From contig CAIQWB010000149.1 of assembly GCA_903875465.1 (NCBI GenBank), positions 1 to 64,000 of the forward strand: a stretch of 64,000 bases of DNA, in the 5' to 3' direction. Shown here piece after piece: positions 56,358-64,000 of this stretch (positions are counted from its first letter, which is position 1; the number at the start of each line of letters is the position of its first letter). The DNA is from an uncultured Verrucomicrobia subdivision 3 bacterium (GTDB taxonomy: Bacteria > Verrucomicrobiota > Verrucomicrobiia > Limisphaerales > UBA11358). Under the pieces are notes generated by a model, which searched no databases, was not told the origin of the DNA, and worked only from the letters and a program-made list of their open reading frames with translations. A program made the translations under genes and the position numbers.

Positions 56358-57032
56358 TTATCCAATGGTCACTTCGGCGGCCGGCGCGGGGGTGGCCGCT
56401 TTTTGCGGCTTGTTGTCACCCTTGCAAATCCAGACCTTGATCCCGAGCTTGCCGTAAACGGTCAAAGCCTCGGCAAATCCATAATCAATGTTCGCCCGGA
56501 GCGTGTGCAACGGCACCCGGCCCCAGTGATACATTTCCACCCGGGCCAGTTCAGCCCCGCCCAAACGACCAGCACAGCGAATCTTGATGCCTTCGGCGCC
56601 AAAATCCTTGGCCGTTTGCAGCGACTTTTTCATCGCGCGGCGGAACGAAACCCGGCGTTCCAATTGCAAAGCGATATTCTCAGCGACGAGCTGGGCGTCC
56701 AGCTCGGGCGTCTTGATTTCGACGATGTCGACATAGACTTCCTTGCCGGTCATCTTGCTGATTTCCTCCTTCAGCTTGTCGATCTCGGAGCCTTTGCGGC
56801 CAATGACCACACCCGGACGGGCCGTCAAAATCGTCACGCGGCAACGGCTCGCGGCGCGCTCGATCAAAATGCGCGGCACGGAGGCAGATTCCAGCTTCTT
56901 CTTCAGCAATTCACGAATCTTGCGGTCCTCGGTGAGGAGGGAGCCGAATTCTTTTTTGCCGGCGTACCATTTGGAGCGCCAGTCTTTGTTGACGGCTACC
57001 CGCAATCCGATTGGATTAGATTTTTGTCCCAT
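56358..57032 (-). CDS. rpsC: 30S ribosomal protein S3
   Basis: [44 protein letters not shown]. Confidence 0.98.
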   Translation of the reverse strand: MGQKSNPIGLRVAVNKDWRSKWYAGKKEFGSLLTEDRKIRELLKKKLESASVPRILIERAASRCRVTILTARPGVVIGRKGSEIDKLKEEISKMTGKEVYVDIVEIKTPELDAQLVAENIALQLERRVSFRRAMKKSLQTAKDFGAEGIKIRCAGRLGGAELARVEMYHWGRVPLHTLRANIDYGFAEALTVYGKLGIKVWICKGDNKPQKAATPAPAAEVTIG

Positions 57033-57037
57033 ACCAA

Positions 57038-57370
57038 TTATTCGTCCGACAAAGTGATTTTAATGTGACAGCGGCGTTTGAGGATCGGGCCGGCCGAGCC
57101 GCGCGCCTTCGGGGTGAAACGCTTGATGGTGGTGGCCGTGCCGGCAACCGCCTCTTTCACCCGCAGCGATTCCGCTTTGAGTTTGTTGTTGTTTTCCGCG
57201 TTGGCAATGGCGGAGTCCAGGGTCTTGGCGACCAGGCGCGCACCTTTGCGCGGCACAAACTTCAGCACGGCCTGCGCTTCGAGCGCGGGCAAACCCTGGA
57301 TCTGACGGACGACTTCCCGCATCTTCTGCGCGGACATCGGCACGTTTTTCAAAATGGCAAATACTTGCAT
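57038..57370 (-). CDS. rplV: 50S ribosomal protein L22
   Basis: [72 protein letters not shown]. Confidence 0.97.
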   Translation of the reverse strand: MQVFAILKNVPMSAQKMREVVRQIQGLPALEAQAVLKFVPRKGARLVAKTLDSAIANAENNNKLKAESLRVKEAVAGTATTIKRFTPKARGSAGPILKRRCHIKITLSDE

Positions 57371-57374
57371 AAGA

Positions 57375-57656
57375 CTATTTCGCTTCCGCCTTCGCCGTGT
57401 GGGCGCCGTGTTTCTTAAAGGTACGCGTCGGCGAGAATTCGCCCAAGCGGTGACCCACCATGTTTTCGGTGACGAACACCGGGTTGAAAACCTTGCCGTT
57501 ATGCACTGTGAAGGTCAGCCCCACAAAGTCAGGCGTGATCATGGACCGGCGGGACCAGGTCTTGATTGGCGTCTTCTGCTTGGTGTCCTTCGCCTTCTGG
57601 ATCTTTTCCAGCAGGTGGCCCTCAACAAACGGTCCTTTTTTTATCGAACGTCCCAT
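57375..57656 (-). CDS. rpsS: 30S ribosomal protein S19
   Basis: [20 protein letters not shown]...[48 protein letters not shown]. Confidence 0.98.
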   Translation of the reverse strand: MGRSIKKGPFVEGHLLEKIQKAKDTKQKTPIKTWSRRSMITPDFVGLTFTVHNGKVFNPVFVTENMVGHRLGEFSPTRTFKKHGAHTAKAEAK

Positions 57657-57662
57657 AATAGA

Positions 57663-58517
57663 TTACTTGTTTTTCATCGGCAAGCCGTTGCGCTTGACGA
57701 CAATAAAGCGGTTAGAATATTTGTACTTGGCGCGGGTCTTGCCACCCTTGGCCACGCGGCCCCAAGGCGACATCAACTGCTGCCAGCCACCGCCAGATTT
57801 GGATTTGCCCTGACCGCCACCGTTTGGATGGTCCACCGGGTTCTTGGCCACACCACGCGTAATCCCGCGATGACCACGGTGACGCGTACGACCCGCCTTG
57901 CCCAGGATCACATTTTCGTGCTCCGTGTTGCCCACCTGGCCAATCGTCGCATAGCATTCTTCGTTGATCTTCCGGATTTCGCCAGAAGGCAGGCGGATTT
58001 GGGCATAGCCCTCATCGCGCGACATCAAAGTCGCCGCCCCGCCGGCCGAACGAACGATCTGACCACCACGCCCGGGCGTCAATTCCAAATTGTGAATGTG
58101 AATGCCGACCGGGATCGACTTCAAAGGCAGCGCGTTGCCAACTTCGGGCGGCGCCGTCGGACCACTGGAGAGCTTCAAGCCCACCACCACACCCACCGGG
58201 GCGATGATATAAGCTTTCTCCCCGTCCTTGTATTCCAGGAGCGCGAGGCGGGCCGAACGCATGGGATCATATTCAATCGCAATCACCGTGGCTTCGACGC
58301 CATGCTTGCTGCGCTTGAAATCAACGATCCGGATCTTCTGCTTGTGACCACCACCGATACCCCGGGCAGTGACGCGGCCATAAGCATTGCGGCCACCCGA
58401 TTTTTTACGCGTATATACCAGCGCCTTTTCAGGCTTGGTCTTCGTAATATCGCTGAAATCAGCGATAGTAATATAGCGCGTAGACGGCGTTAGCGGTCTA
58501 AAAGATTTAACTGGCAT
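57663..58517 (-). CDS. rplB: 50S ribosomal protein L2
   Basis: SGGRNAYGRVTARGIGGGHKQKIRIVDFKR; NPVDHPNGGGQGKSKSGG. Confidence 0.98.
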   Translation of the reverse strand: MPVKSFRPLTPSTRYITIADFSDITKTKPEKALVYTRKKSGGRNAYGRVTARGIGGGHKQKIRIVDFKRSKHGVEATVIAIEYDPMRSARLALLEYKDGEKAYIIAPVGVVVGLKLSSGPTAPPEVGNALPLKSIPVGIHIHNLELTPGRGGQIVRSAGGAATLMSRDEGYAQIRLPSGEIRKINEECYATIGQVGNTEHENVILGKAGRTRHRGHRGITRGVAKNPVDHPNGGGQGKSKSGGGWQQLMSPWGRVAKGGKTRAKYKYSNRFIVVKRNGLPMKNK

Positions 58518-58848
58518 AAAATCAAATAATCCAAGTCAGCAACTCTTGGTAGTTGTCCGAGCCATCATTCCTGTCTCGGTGATGAGAACAGTTATCGGCT
58601 CGCAATCAAGCTGTCCTGTTGGCTTTATGGGCTCAACGGGACGACGAATCTATCAAATATGGGAAACATTGCAATAGTTTTTTTATCTTTTTTTGGTTGG
58701 GGCGGGGAATATTCCAAACGCGAAGTGGTTTAGCCACCGAGGGAACACGGATTTTCCGACTAATGCGTAGCAATCAACCGCGCTTTTGAGGTGTAATATC
58801 GGAATTTTGAAATTCCCCGGTTTTAAGTTCGGAAGCCAAGTTTCCACC

Positions 58849-59700
58849 TTAAACCAACCGGCAGGCCATGCTCCTTTGCAAGACCCCACCACCGGCAGCA
58901 ATGCCCCCGGGGCCGGATTTGTTTGCGTATATTAAAGAGTTCTGTATAGCAATCTGTATTACTCTTTGAAAAACACGCCGCCCCCCGGCTGGCGCGGCAA
59001 ACCGAAAATCAGCCACTTCGGAAACCGGTGTTTTCTCCGGGTTGATTTCGACCACGGGTGTGCCCCGCCGGGCAGCGGCGAGAACCGGCTGGATCACGTC
59101 CAGAAACAAACTGGTTCCCACCGAGAACACCAGATCAAATCCCCTATCCTGCTCGTCATTAAACGCCGCCAAGACAGTTTCAGACAGGGGCTCGCCATCG
59201 AGCACGACGTCGGGGTGCAGAATGTCCTGACATTGGGGACAGTGAGGCCGTTTTGGCAACGACTCGAAGGTCTCCAGATGCACGCGGTAATCGCATTGGG
59301 TGCAGATGATGCGCCGCAAATTGCCATGGAGTTCAAAGACATTGCGGGAACCGGCGGGCTGGTGCAACTCATCGATATTTTCCGTGGCCACAAAGACGCT
59401 GCGGCCGGGCGTTTGCAGGGCCGCCATGGCCTGATGGGCGGCATTGGGCAGCTTGCCCCGGATGCTCTGCTCCAATTTAAACAGGTGCTTCCATGACAAC
59501 CGGGGATTCGCCTGCAAGGTATCGCTGGACAGAACTTCTTCAAATGGAAGGCCATCTTCCGTGAGCCCATCCGCAAAGGCCGTGGCGGCGCCGCGAAAGG
59601 TCGGGATCTGGGATTCGGCCGAGACTCCAGTTCCGGTGAGGAAGAGAACGCGTTTGGCCCGCTGCAACAATCCCCTGACCCGGTCAAAATCGCAATTCAT
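58849..59700 (-). CDS. Sir2-family (sirtuin) NAD-dependent deacylase-like protein with divergent motifs
   Basis: VLFLTGTGVSAESQIPTFRG, VATENIDELHQPAGSRNVFELHGN, CTQCDYR...CPQCQDILHPDVVLDGEPL, VFSVGTSLFLDVI. Confidence 0.9.
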   Translation of the reverse strand: MNCDFDRVRGLLQRAKRVLFLTGTGVSAESQIPTFRGAATAFADGLTEDGLPFEEVLSSDTLQANPRLSWKHLFKLEQSIRGKLPNAAHQAMAALQTPGRSVFVATENIDELHQPAGSRNVFELHGNLRRIICTQCDYRVHLETFESLPKRPHCPQCQDILHPDVVLDGEPLSETVLAAFNDEQDRGFDLVFSVGTSLFLDVIQPVLAAARRGTPVVEINPEKTPVSEVADFRFAAPAGGRRVFQRVIQIAIQNSLIYANKSGPGGIAAGGGVLQRSMACRLV

Positions 59701-59863
59701 ACGATTAGCTATTACCGCTTAACCCGAATGATTTCAACTGGTAATGAAGCCCCGCCGGTTCCTCGCTAGGGACACGTAACCTGCGCACGATCAGGTTGCG
59801 CACGGAAGCATAAGAACTTGCGAATTGAGCAGCCGCCGTTCTATTTGCCGCCAGAAACTTTTC

Positions 59864-60427
59864 ATGAACCCCACCTTTCCCGGCGAATTGCGCTCTGCCC
59901 GGCTGAGCTTGCGGCGGTTGCAACCTGACGACGGCCCCGCACTGTGCGCTTATCGCTCCCTGCCCGGCGTGGCGCGCTATCAATATTGGGATGCCTTTGC
60001 AGCGGCTGATGCGGCGCGCCTGATCGCGGACCAGGCCACCGCCGAACCAAATATTCCGGGAACCTGGTTTCAACTGGCGATTACCCAGACGGCCTCAGGC
60101 AGCTTGATTGGTGATTGTGGTCTGCACTGCCGCGCTGAGGAACCTCGCCAAATGGAATTCGGAATTACCCTGGCACCCCGCCACCAGGGTTTTCATTACG
60201 CCGACGAGGCGATCCACTGCCTCCTCGCTTATGTTTTCGACAGCCTGGGCACGCATCGGGTTACCGCCACGGTGGATGCGCTCAATCGGCCGGCAATCGC
60301 GCTTTGCCGCCGGCTGGGATTCCGCCAGGAGGCTCATCTGGTCGAGAACGTCTGGTTTAAAGGTGCTTGGGGCAGTGAATATATTTTTGCGATGCTAAAG
60401 CGGGAGTGGGAAATACGCCAACGGTAG
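59864..60427 (+). CDS. GNAT N-acetyltransferase, RimJ/RimL-like
   Basis: Frame of ORF 59825..60427, start MNPTFPGELRSARLSLRRLQPDDGPAL; EFGITLAPRHQGFHYADEAIHCLLAYVFDSLGTHRVTATVDALNRPAIALCRRLGFRQEAHLVENVWFKGAWGSEYIFAML. Confidence 0.88.
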   Translation: MNPTFPGELRSARLSLRRLQPDDGPALCAYRSLPGVARYQYWDAFAAADAARLIADQATAEPNIPGTWFQLAITQTASGSLIGDCGLHCRAEEPRQMEFGITLAPRHQGFHYADEAIHCLLAYVFDSLGTHRVTATVDALNRPAIALCRRLGFRQEAHLVENVWFKGAWGSEYIFAMLKREWEIRQR

Positions 60428-60614
60428 CAGCCCATTCCCGGGCGGCACCAAAACACGCTGCGGCACGGGCTTCCGTGCCGATCGAATGGCTGGATGCGAG
60501 AGGGCTTCCAGCGACATCGGGGGGAAGGCGTGCTCCCCAACAGCGTTCAGGCTTCTCGTCCATCCCAAAAAATAATGCGGCGCTCTGCCGAGGCGCCGCT
60601 ACGACAATAAAAAA

Positions 60615-60643
60615 AGGCGCGGGGTGGAATTCACCTCGCGCCT
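60615..60643 (-). terminator. Rho-independent terminator after rplW, within the S10 gene cluster
   Basis: AGGCGCGGGGTG-GAATT-CACCTCGCGCCT (one wobble); minus strand continues TTTTTTTATTG. Confidence 0.9.
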
Positions 60644-60660
60644 CGTGGATAGCGTGTCGA

Positions 60661-60942
60661 CTAGGTCAAAACAATCTTGTCGCCGTCTTTCAACGTGACA
60701 ATCGCCTTCTTCCAGCCGGGCGTCGTGCCGGCCTGCGCGGTGCGCTTGCGGCGCGCCTTGCCCCGGACATTCAGCGTGTTCACGCCGGTGACCTTGACCT
60801 TGAAGAGTTCCTGCACGGCCTGGCGGATTTGCGTCTTGTTGGCGCGGGGATCCGCCACCACCGTGTACTGGTTGTACTTCTCGGACTGGCGCGTGCCTTT
60901 TTCCGTCAAGCGGACGGTCTTGATGATTTCAAAAGCGTTCAT
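60661..60942 (-). CDS. rplW: 50S ribosomal protein L23
   Basis: VRLTEKGTRQSEKYNQYTVVADPRANKTQIRQAVQELFKVKVTGVNTLNVRGKARRK. Confidence 0.95.
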   Translation of the reverse strand: MNAFEIIKTVRLTEKGTRQSEKYNQYTVVADPRANKTQIRQAVQELFKVKVTGVNTLNVRGKARRKRTAQAGTTPGWKKAIVTLKDGDKIVLT

Positions 60943-60943
60943 G

Positions 60944-61570
60944 TTATTCCTGAATCAAACGGGCTTCGATTTTTTCAAACGCGCTCTTGGTGAAGACGAG
61001 TTTGTCCGGCCGCAACACATCGTACGTGTTCAGCGAATCGCTGGTGGTTAAGGCCACATTGACCACATTGCGCGTGGCCAGCGTGAGGTTTTTGTCCAGG
61101 CCATTGGAAACGATGAGCGTGGAGCCCAGGCAATCCAGTGCGAGAATGATGTTGTTGATTTCCCGGGTCTTGGGCGAGCTCAACTTGAGATCATCCACCA
61201 CCACCACGTCACCGGCCTTGAGGCGTTCGCTCAGCGCTTTGCGCAGGGCGAGGGAACGGGTCTTCTTGGAAATCTTCTTGGCGAAATCGCGGGGCTTCGG
61301 TCCGAAGACCACGCCGCCGCCCGCCCACAAGGGGGAGCGGAAGGAGCCGGCGCGGGCGCGACCCGTGCCTTTTTGCTTCCACGGTTTCTTGTTCGTGCCG
61401 GCGACTTCGCCGACCGTTTTGGTGCAGGCCGTGCCACTCCGCTGCGCGGCTTGATAAGCCACCACTGCGTCGTGTACTGCCTGGGTTCCCCGGCCATTTT
61501 CCACCAGCTCGAACTTCACTTCCAGTTCGCCCTGGTCTTTGCCGGTAATGTCTTTAATGGAAATTTTCAT
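60944..61570 (-). CDS. rplD: 50S ribosomal protein L4
   Basis: GTACTKTVGEVAGTNKKPWKQKGTGRARAGSFRSPLWAGGGVVFGPKPRDF. Confidence 0.97.
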   Translation of the reverse strand: MKISIKDITGKDQGELEVKFELVENGRGTQAVHDAVVAYQAAQRSGTACTKTVGEVAGTNKKPWKQKGTGRARAGSFRSPLWAGGGVVFGPKPRDFAKKISKKTRSLALRKALSERLKAGDVVVVDDLKLSSPKTREINNIILALDCLGSTLIVSNGLDKNLTLATRNVVNVALTTSDSLNTYDVLRPDKLVFTKSAFEKIEARLIQE

Positions 61571-61579
61571 GGCCGTTCT

Positions 61580-62314
61580 TTACTTTTTGGCTGCATTGGC
61601 GGCTTCGGCCTTCTTGGCGTCAGCGGCACTCTTCTTGGCGTCTTTCTTGCTGATGGCCGCAACCGGCGGTTTCCAGCCCTGCGGACGCTTCTTCGCTTCG
61701 CGAATCACAACGTAATCCCCCTCGGCTCCCGGGATGGAACCTTTGATGAGCAACACGTTGTCCGTGTCACGCACCTGGATGATTTGCAAATTTTGGGTCG
61801 TGCGGGTCACCTGGCCCATGTGCCCGGGCATCTTCATGCCGCGCATGACGGTACCGGGGAACAAGCGCTGACCAATGGCGCCGCTGCGGCGATGCCAGCC
61901 CTTGGCACCGTGCGTGGAATCACCACCGGCAAACTTGTGGCGCTTCACCACGCCTTCAAAGCCCTGGCCCTTCGTGGTGCCAATCGCGTCAATGTAGTCA
62001 CCCACGGCGAACAAGTTCGCGCCGATGACGTCACCCGGCTTCACGTCCTTGGTGAAGTCACGAAATTCCCGGATGCGCTTTACCGCGACACCCTTTTGTT
62101 TCTTGATATGGCCGAGGAGCGCCTTCGTCAGGCGTTGTTCCTTCTGGTCATCAAACCCCAGCTGCACGGCGTTATAACCATCCTTGCCGGCCTGCGTTTT
62201 CACTTGCAGCACGCGGTTGGGACCGGCCAGAACGACGGTGACAGGGGTAACTTTGCCAGCGGCGTCATAGACGCGCGTATGGCCCAGTTTCTTGGCGAGT
62301 AATCCGATAGGCAT
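61580..62314 (-). CDS. rplC: 50S ribosomal protein L3 with Lys/Ala-rich C-terminal extension
   Basis: MPIGLLAKKLGHTRVYDAAGKVTPVTVVLAGPNRVLQVKT; GFEGVVKRHKFAGGDSTHGAKGWHRRSGAIGQ. Confidence 0.97.
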   Translation of the reverse strand: MPIGLLAKKLGHTRVYDAAGKVTPVTVVLAGPNRVLQVKTQAGKDGYNAVQLGFDDQKEQRLTKALLGHIKKQKGVAVKRIREFRDFTKDVKPGDVIGANLFAVGDYIDAIGTTKGQGFEGVVKRHKFAGGDSTHGAKGWHRRSGAIGQRLFPGTVMRGMKMPGHMGQVTRTTQNLQIIQVRDTDNVLLIKGSIPGAEGDYVVIREAKKRPQGWKPPVAAISKKDAKKSAADAKKAEAANAAKK

Positions 62315-62338
62315 AATATGATGTGGTTAAGGCTCGCT

Positions 62339-62647
62339 TCAGATTTTGATGGTGATGTCCACACCGGCCGGCAAATTGAGCTTCTTCAATTCGTCAACCG
62401 TTTTGGCCGTCGGATCCAGAATGTCAATCAGCCGCTTGTGCGTGCGCTGCTCGAACGTTTCCTGGGATTTTTTATCCGAGTGGGGTGAGCGTTGAACCGT
62501 AAAGCGTTCCACCCGTGTGGGGAGGGGAATGGGGCCGGCCACCCGGGCGCCCGTGCGTTTAACGGTGTCCGCGATTTCTCGCGCGGATTGGTCAATGACC
62601 CGGTGGTCAAAGGCCTTGAGACGAATACGAATGCGTTGTCCAGCCAT
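62339..62647 (-). CDS. rpsJ: 30S ribosomal protein S10
   Basis: [73 protein letters not shown]. Confidence 0.98.
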   Translation of the reverse strand: MAGQRIRIRLKAFDHRVIDQSAREIADTVKRTGARVAGPIPLPTRVERFTVQRSPHSDKKSQETFEQRTHKRLIDILDPTAKTVDELKKLNLPAGVDITIKI

Positions 62648-62852
62648 ACAAAGAGCGATTGTCTGTTAATGGTTCTCTAAATTTTACCCCGCTCGCGAAA
62701 ACGAAAGCGGACGTGGATACTAACATACCGGTGGAACTGTGCAATATATTTTTAAAATATTTTTGGGACCCTGCGGCCACGGCACCGGCAAATGCTTGAA
62801 GGACCACCAAAAAGATTGCCAATCCCTACCCTCTGCCCTTAATAATTCCCCC

Positions 62853-64000
62853 ATGCCTTCTGTGCTTCACCAGTCCCCTGCCCTGCCCTTGCCCGTGGCC
62901 CGCCTGCTGCTCGCGGCCAGCCTGATGTTCGGCCCGCTCACCGGCCCGGCCCGCCTCGCTGCCGGCACCCCGGATTACCCCGTGCAACCCGTCGCCTTCA
63001 CCGCCGTGCATTTGACCGATGAGTTTTGGGCGCCCCGCATCGCGACCAATCGCGCCGTCACCATCCCGTATGCCTTTCAAAAGTGCGAGGAAACCGGTCG
63101 CATGAACAATTTCGCCCGGGCCGCCCACGTCCTCCACGGGGAAACTGAAACCAATCTGACCGCCCCCGGCTATCCCTTTGACGACACCGATCCCTACAAA
63201 GTCCTTGAAGGCGCCTCCTACGCCCTCGCCGCCCAACCGGATGGCCAAACCGCCCAGTATCTCGATCACCTCATCGCCCTCATCGCCTCCGCCCAGGAAC
63301 CGGATGGCTACCTCTACACCACCCGCAGCCTCAATCCCCAGCACCCGCATCGCTGGTCGGGCCCCACCCGCTGGGTAAAAGAACAGGACCTCAGTCACGA
63401 ACTCTACAACGCCGGCCATTTGTTCGAGGCCGCCGCCGCCCATTACCAGGCCACCGGCCAGACCAACCTCCTCAATGTCGCCCGGCGCGAGGCCGACCTC
63501 CTGGTCGCCACCTTCGGCCCCGGCACCAACCAGCTCCATTACTGGCCCGGCCATGAAATCGTCGAAATGGGCCTCGTGAAACTCTACCGCGCCACCGGCA
63601 ACACCAACTACCTCAACCTCGCCAAATATTATATCGATGACCGCGGCAGCCGCCCCGGTGGCGATGATTACCACCAATCCCGCATCCGCCCCGTCGACCA
63701 GACCGAGGCCATCGGCCACGCCGTGCGCGCCGGCTACCTCTACAGCGGCATGGCCGACGTGGCCGCCCTCACCGGCGACCAGCAATACGTGCACGCCATT
63801 GATACGATCTGGCAAAACTGCGTCGGCACCAAACTGTATCTCACCGGAGGTATCGGCTCCCGCTCCTCCGGCGAGGCCTTTGGCGTCAATTATGAACTCC
63901 CCAACCGCACTGCCTACTGCGAAACCTGCGCCGCCGTCGGCAACGATTACTGGAACCAACGGCTGTTCCTGCTCCACGGCGACGCCCGGTATGTCGATGT
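62853..64000 (+). CDS. GH127 (DUF1680)-like beta-L-arabinofuranosidase family protein, partial (runs off right edge)
   Basis: Manual translation from ATG 62853: signal peptide, then VQPVAFTAVHLTDEFWAPRIATNRAVTIPYAFQKCEETGRMNNFARAA...LYLTGGIGSRSSGEAFGVNYELPNRTAYCETCAAVGNDYWNQRLF; open to the end of the window. Confidence 0.92.
   Translation, partial: MPSVLHQSPALPLPVARLLLAASLMFGPLTGPARLAAGTPDYPVQPVAFTAVHLTDEFWAPRIATNRAVTIPYAFQKCEETGRMNNFARAAHVLHGETETNLTAPGYPFDDTDPYKVLEGASYALAAQPDGQTAQYLDHLIALIASAQEPDGYLYTTRSLNPQHPHRWSGPTRWVKEQDLSHELYNAGHLFEAAAAHYQATGQTNLLNVARREADLLVATFGPGTNQLHYWPGHEIVEMGLVKLYRATGNTNYLNLAKYYIDDRGSRPGGDDYHQSRIRPVDQTEAIGHAVRAGYLYSGMADVAALTGDQQYVHAIDTIWQNCVGTKLYLTGGIGSRSSGEAFGVNYELPNRTAYCETCAAVGNDYWNQRLFLLHGDARYVD

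Noticed and set aside
62648-62852. Expected tuf/fusA upstream of rpsJ
   Set aside because: Not present; only a short intergenic region then a divergent glycosidase. Absence noted, but their location elsewhere cannot be judged from this window.
62826-63977. 383-aa minus-strand Gly-rich ORF
   Set aside because: Antisense shadow of the GH127-like gene readable on the plus strand.
1-64000. tRNA, rRNA, prophage or IS transposase genes
   Set aside because: None recognised by eye; no tRNAscan or Rfam search could be run.

Overview
GC-rich bacterial chromosomal segment. Gene content and protein style suggest a Verrucomicrobia-like (PVC) lineage, but this is an inference because no 16S is present. 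The left edge holds the end of a CRISPR array (36-bp repeats, 30-bp spacers) and a complete compact type II-C adaptation/effector set, cas2-cas1-cas9 on the minus strand. I also find a plus-strand tracrRNA candidate (anti-repeat plus rho-independent terminator) divergent from cas9, not marked in the ORF track. Next come a GH2 beta-galactosidase, then mostly housekeeping and envelope genes: rpsT, ECF sigma with a small membrane partner, DUF2723 protein, grpE-dnaJ-rsmE-cutA, aroC, TPR protein, Gfo/Idh-lpxB, HIT, phoH-ybeY-DUF502-recO, proS, proB, two MFS transporters, ispF, a GSDH/cytochrome c fusion and metG. The window ends with a long ribosomal-protein cluster (rplQ-rpoA ... rpsJ) and a partial GH127-like gene. 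Observations most worth checking: (1) tracrRNA and crRNA polarity; (2) the S10 cluster is split between rplW and rplB by a terminator, a RimJ/L-like GNAT and a motif-divergent sirtuin; (3) a ~170-bp nested palindrome next to ispF; (4) a recurring promoter layout with the -10 box 5-9 nt before the start codon, suggesting leaderless mRNAs. All calls come from reading the sequence; no searches or folding programs were run.
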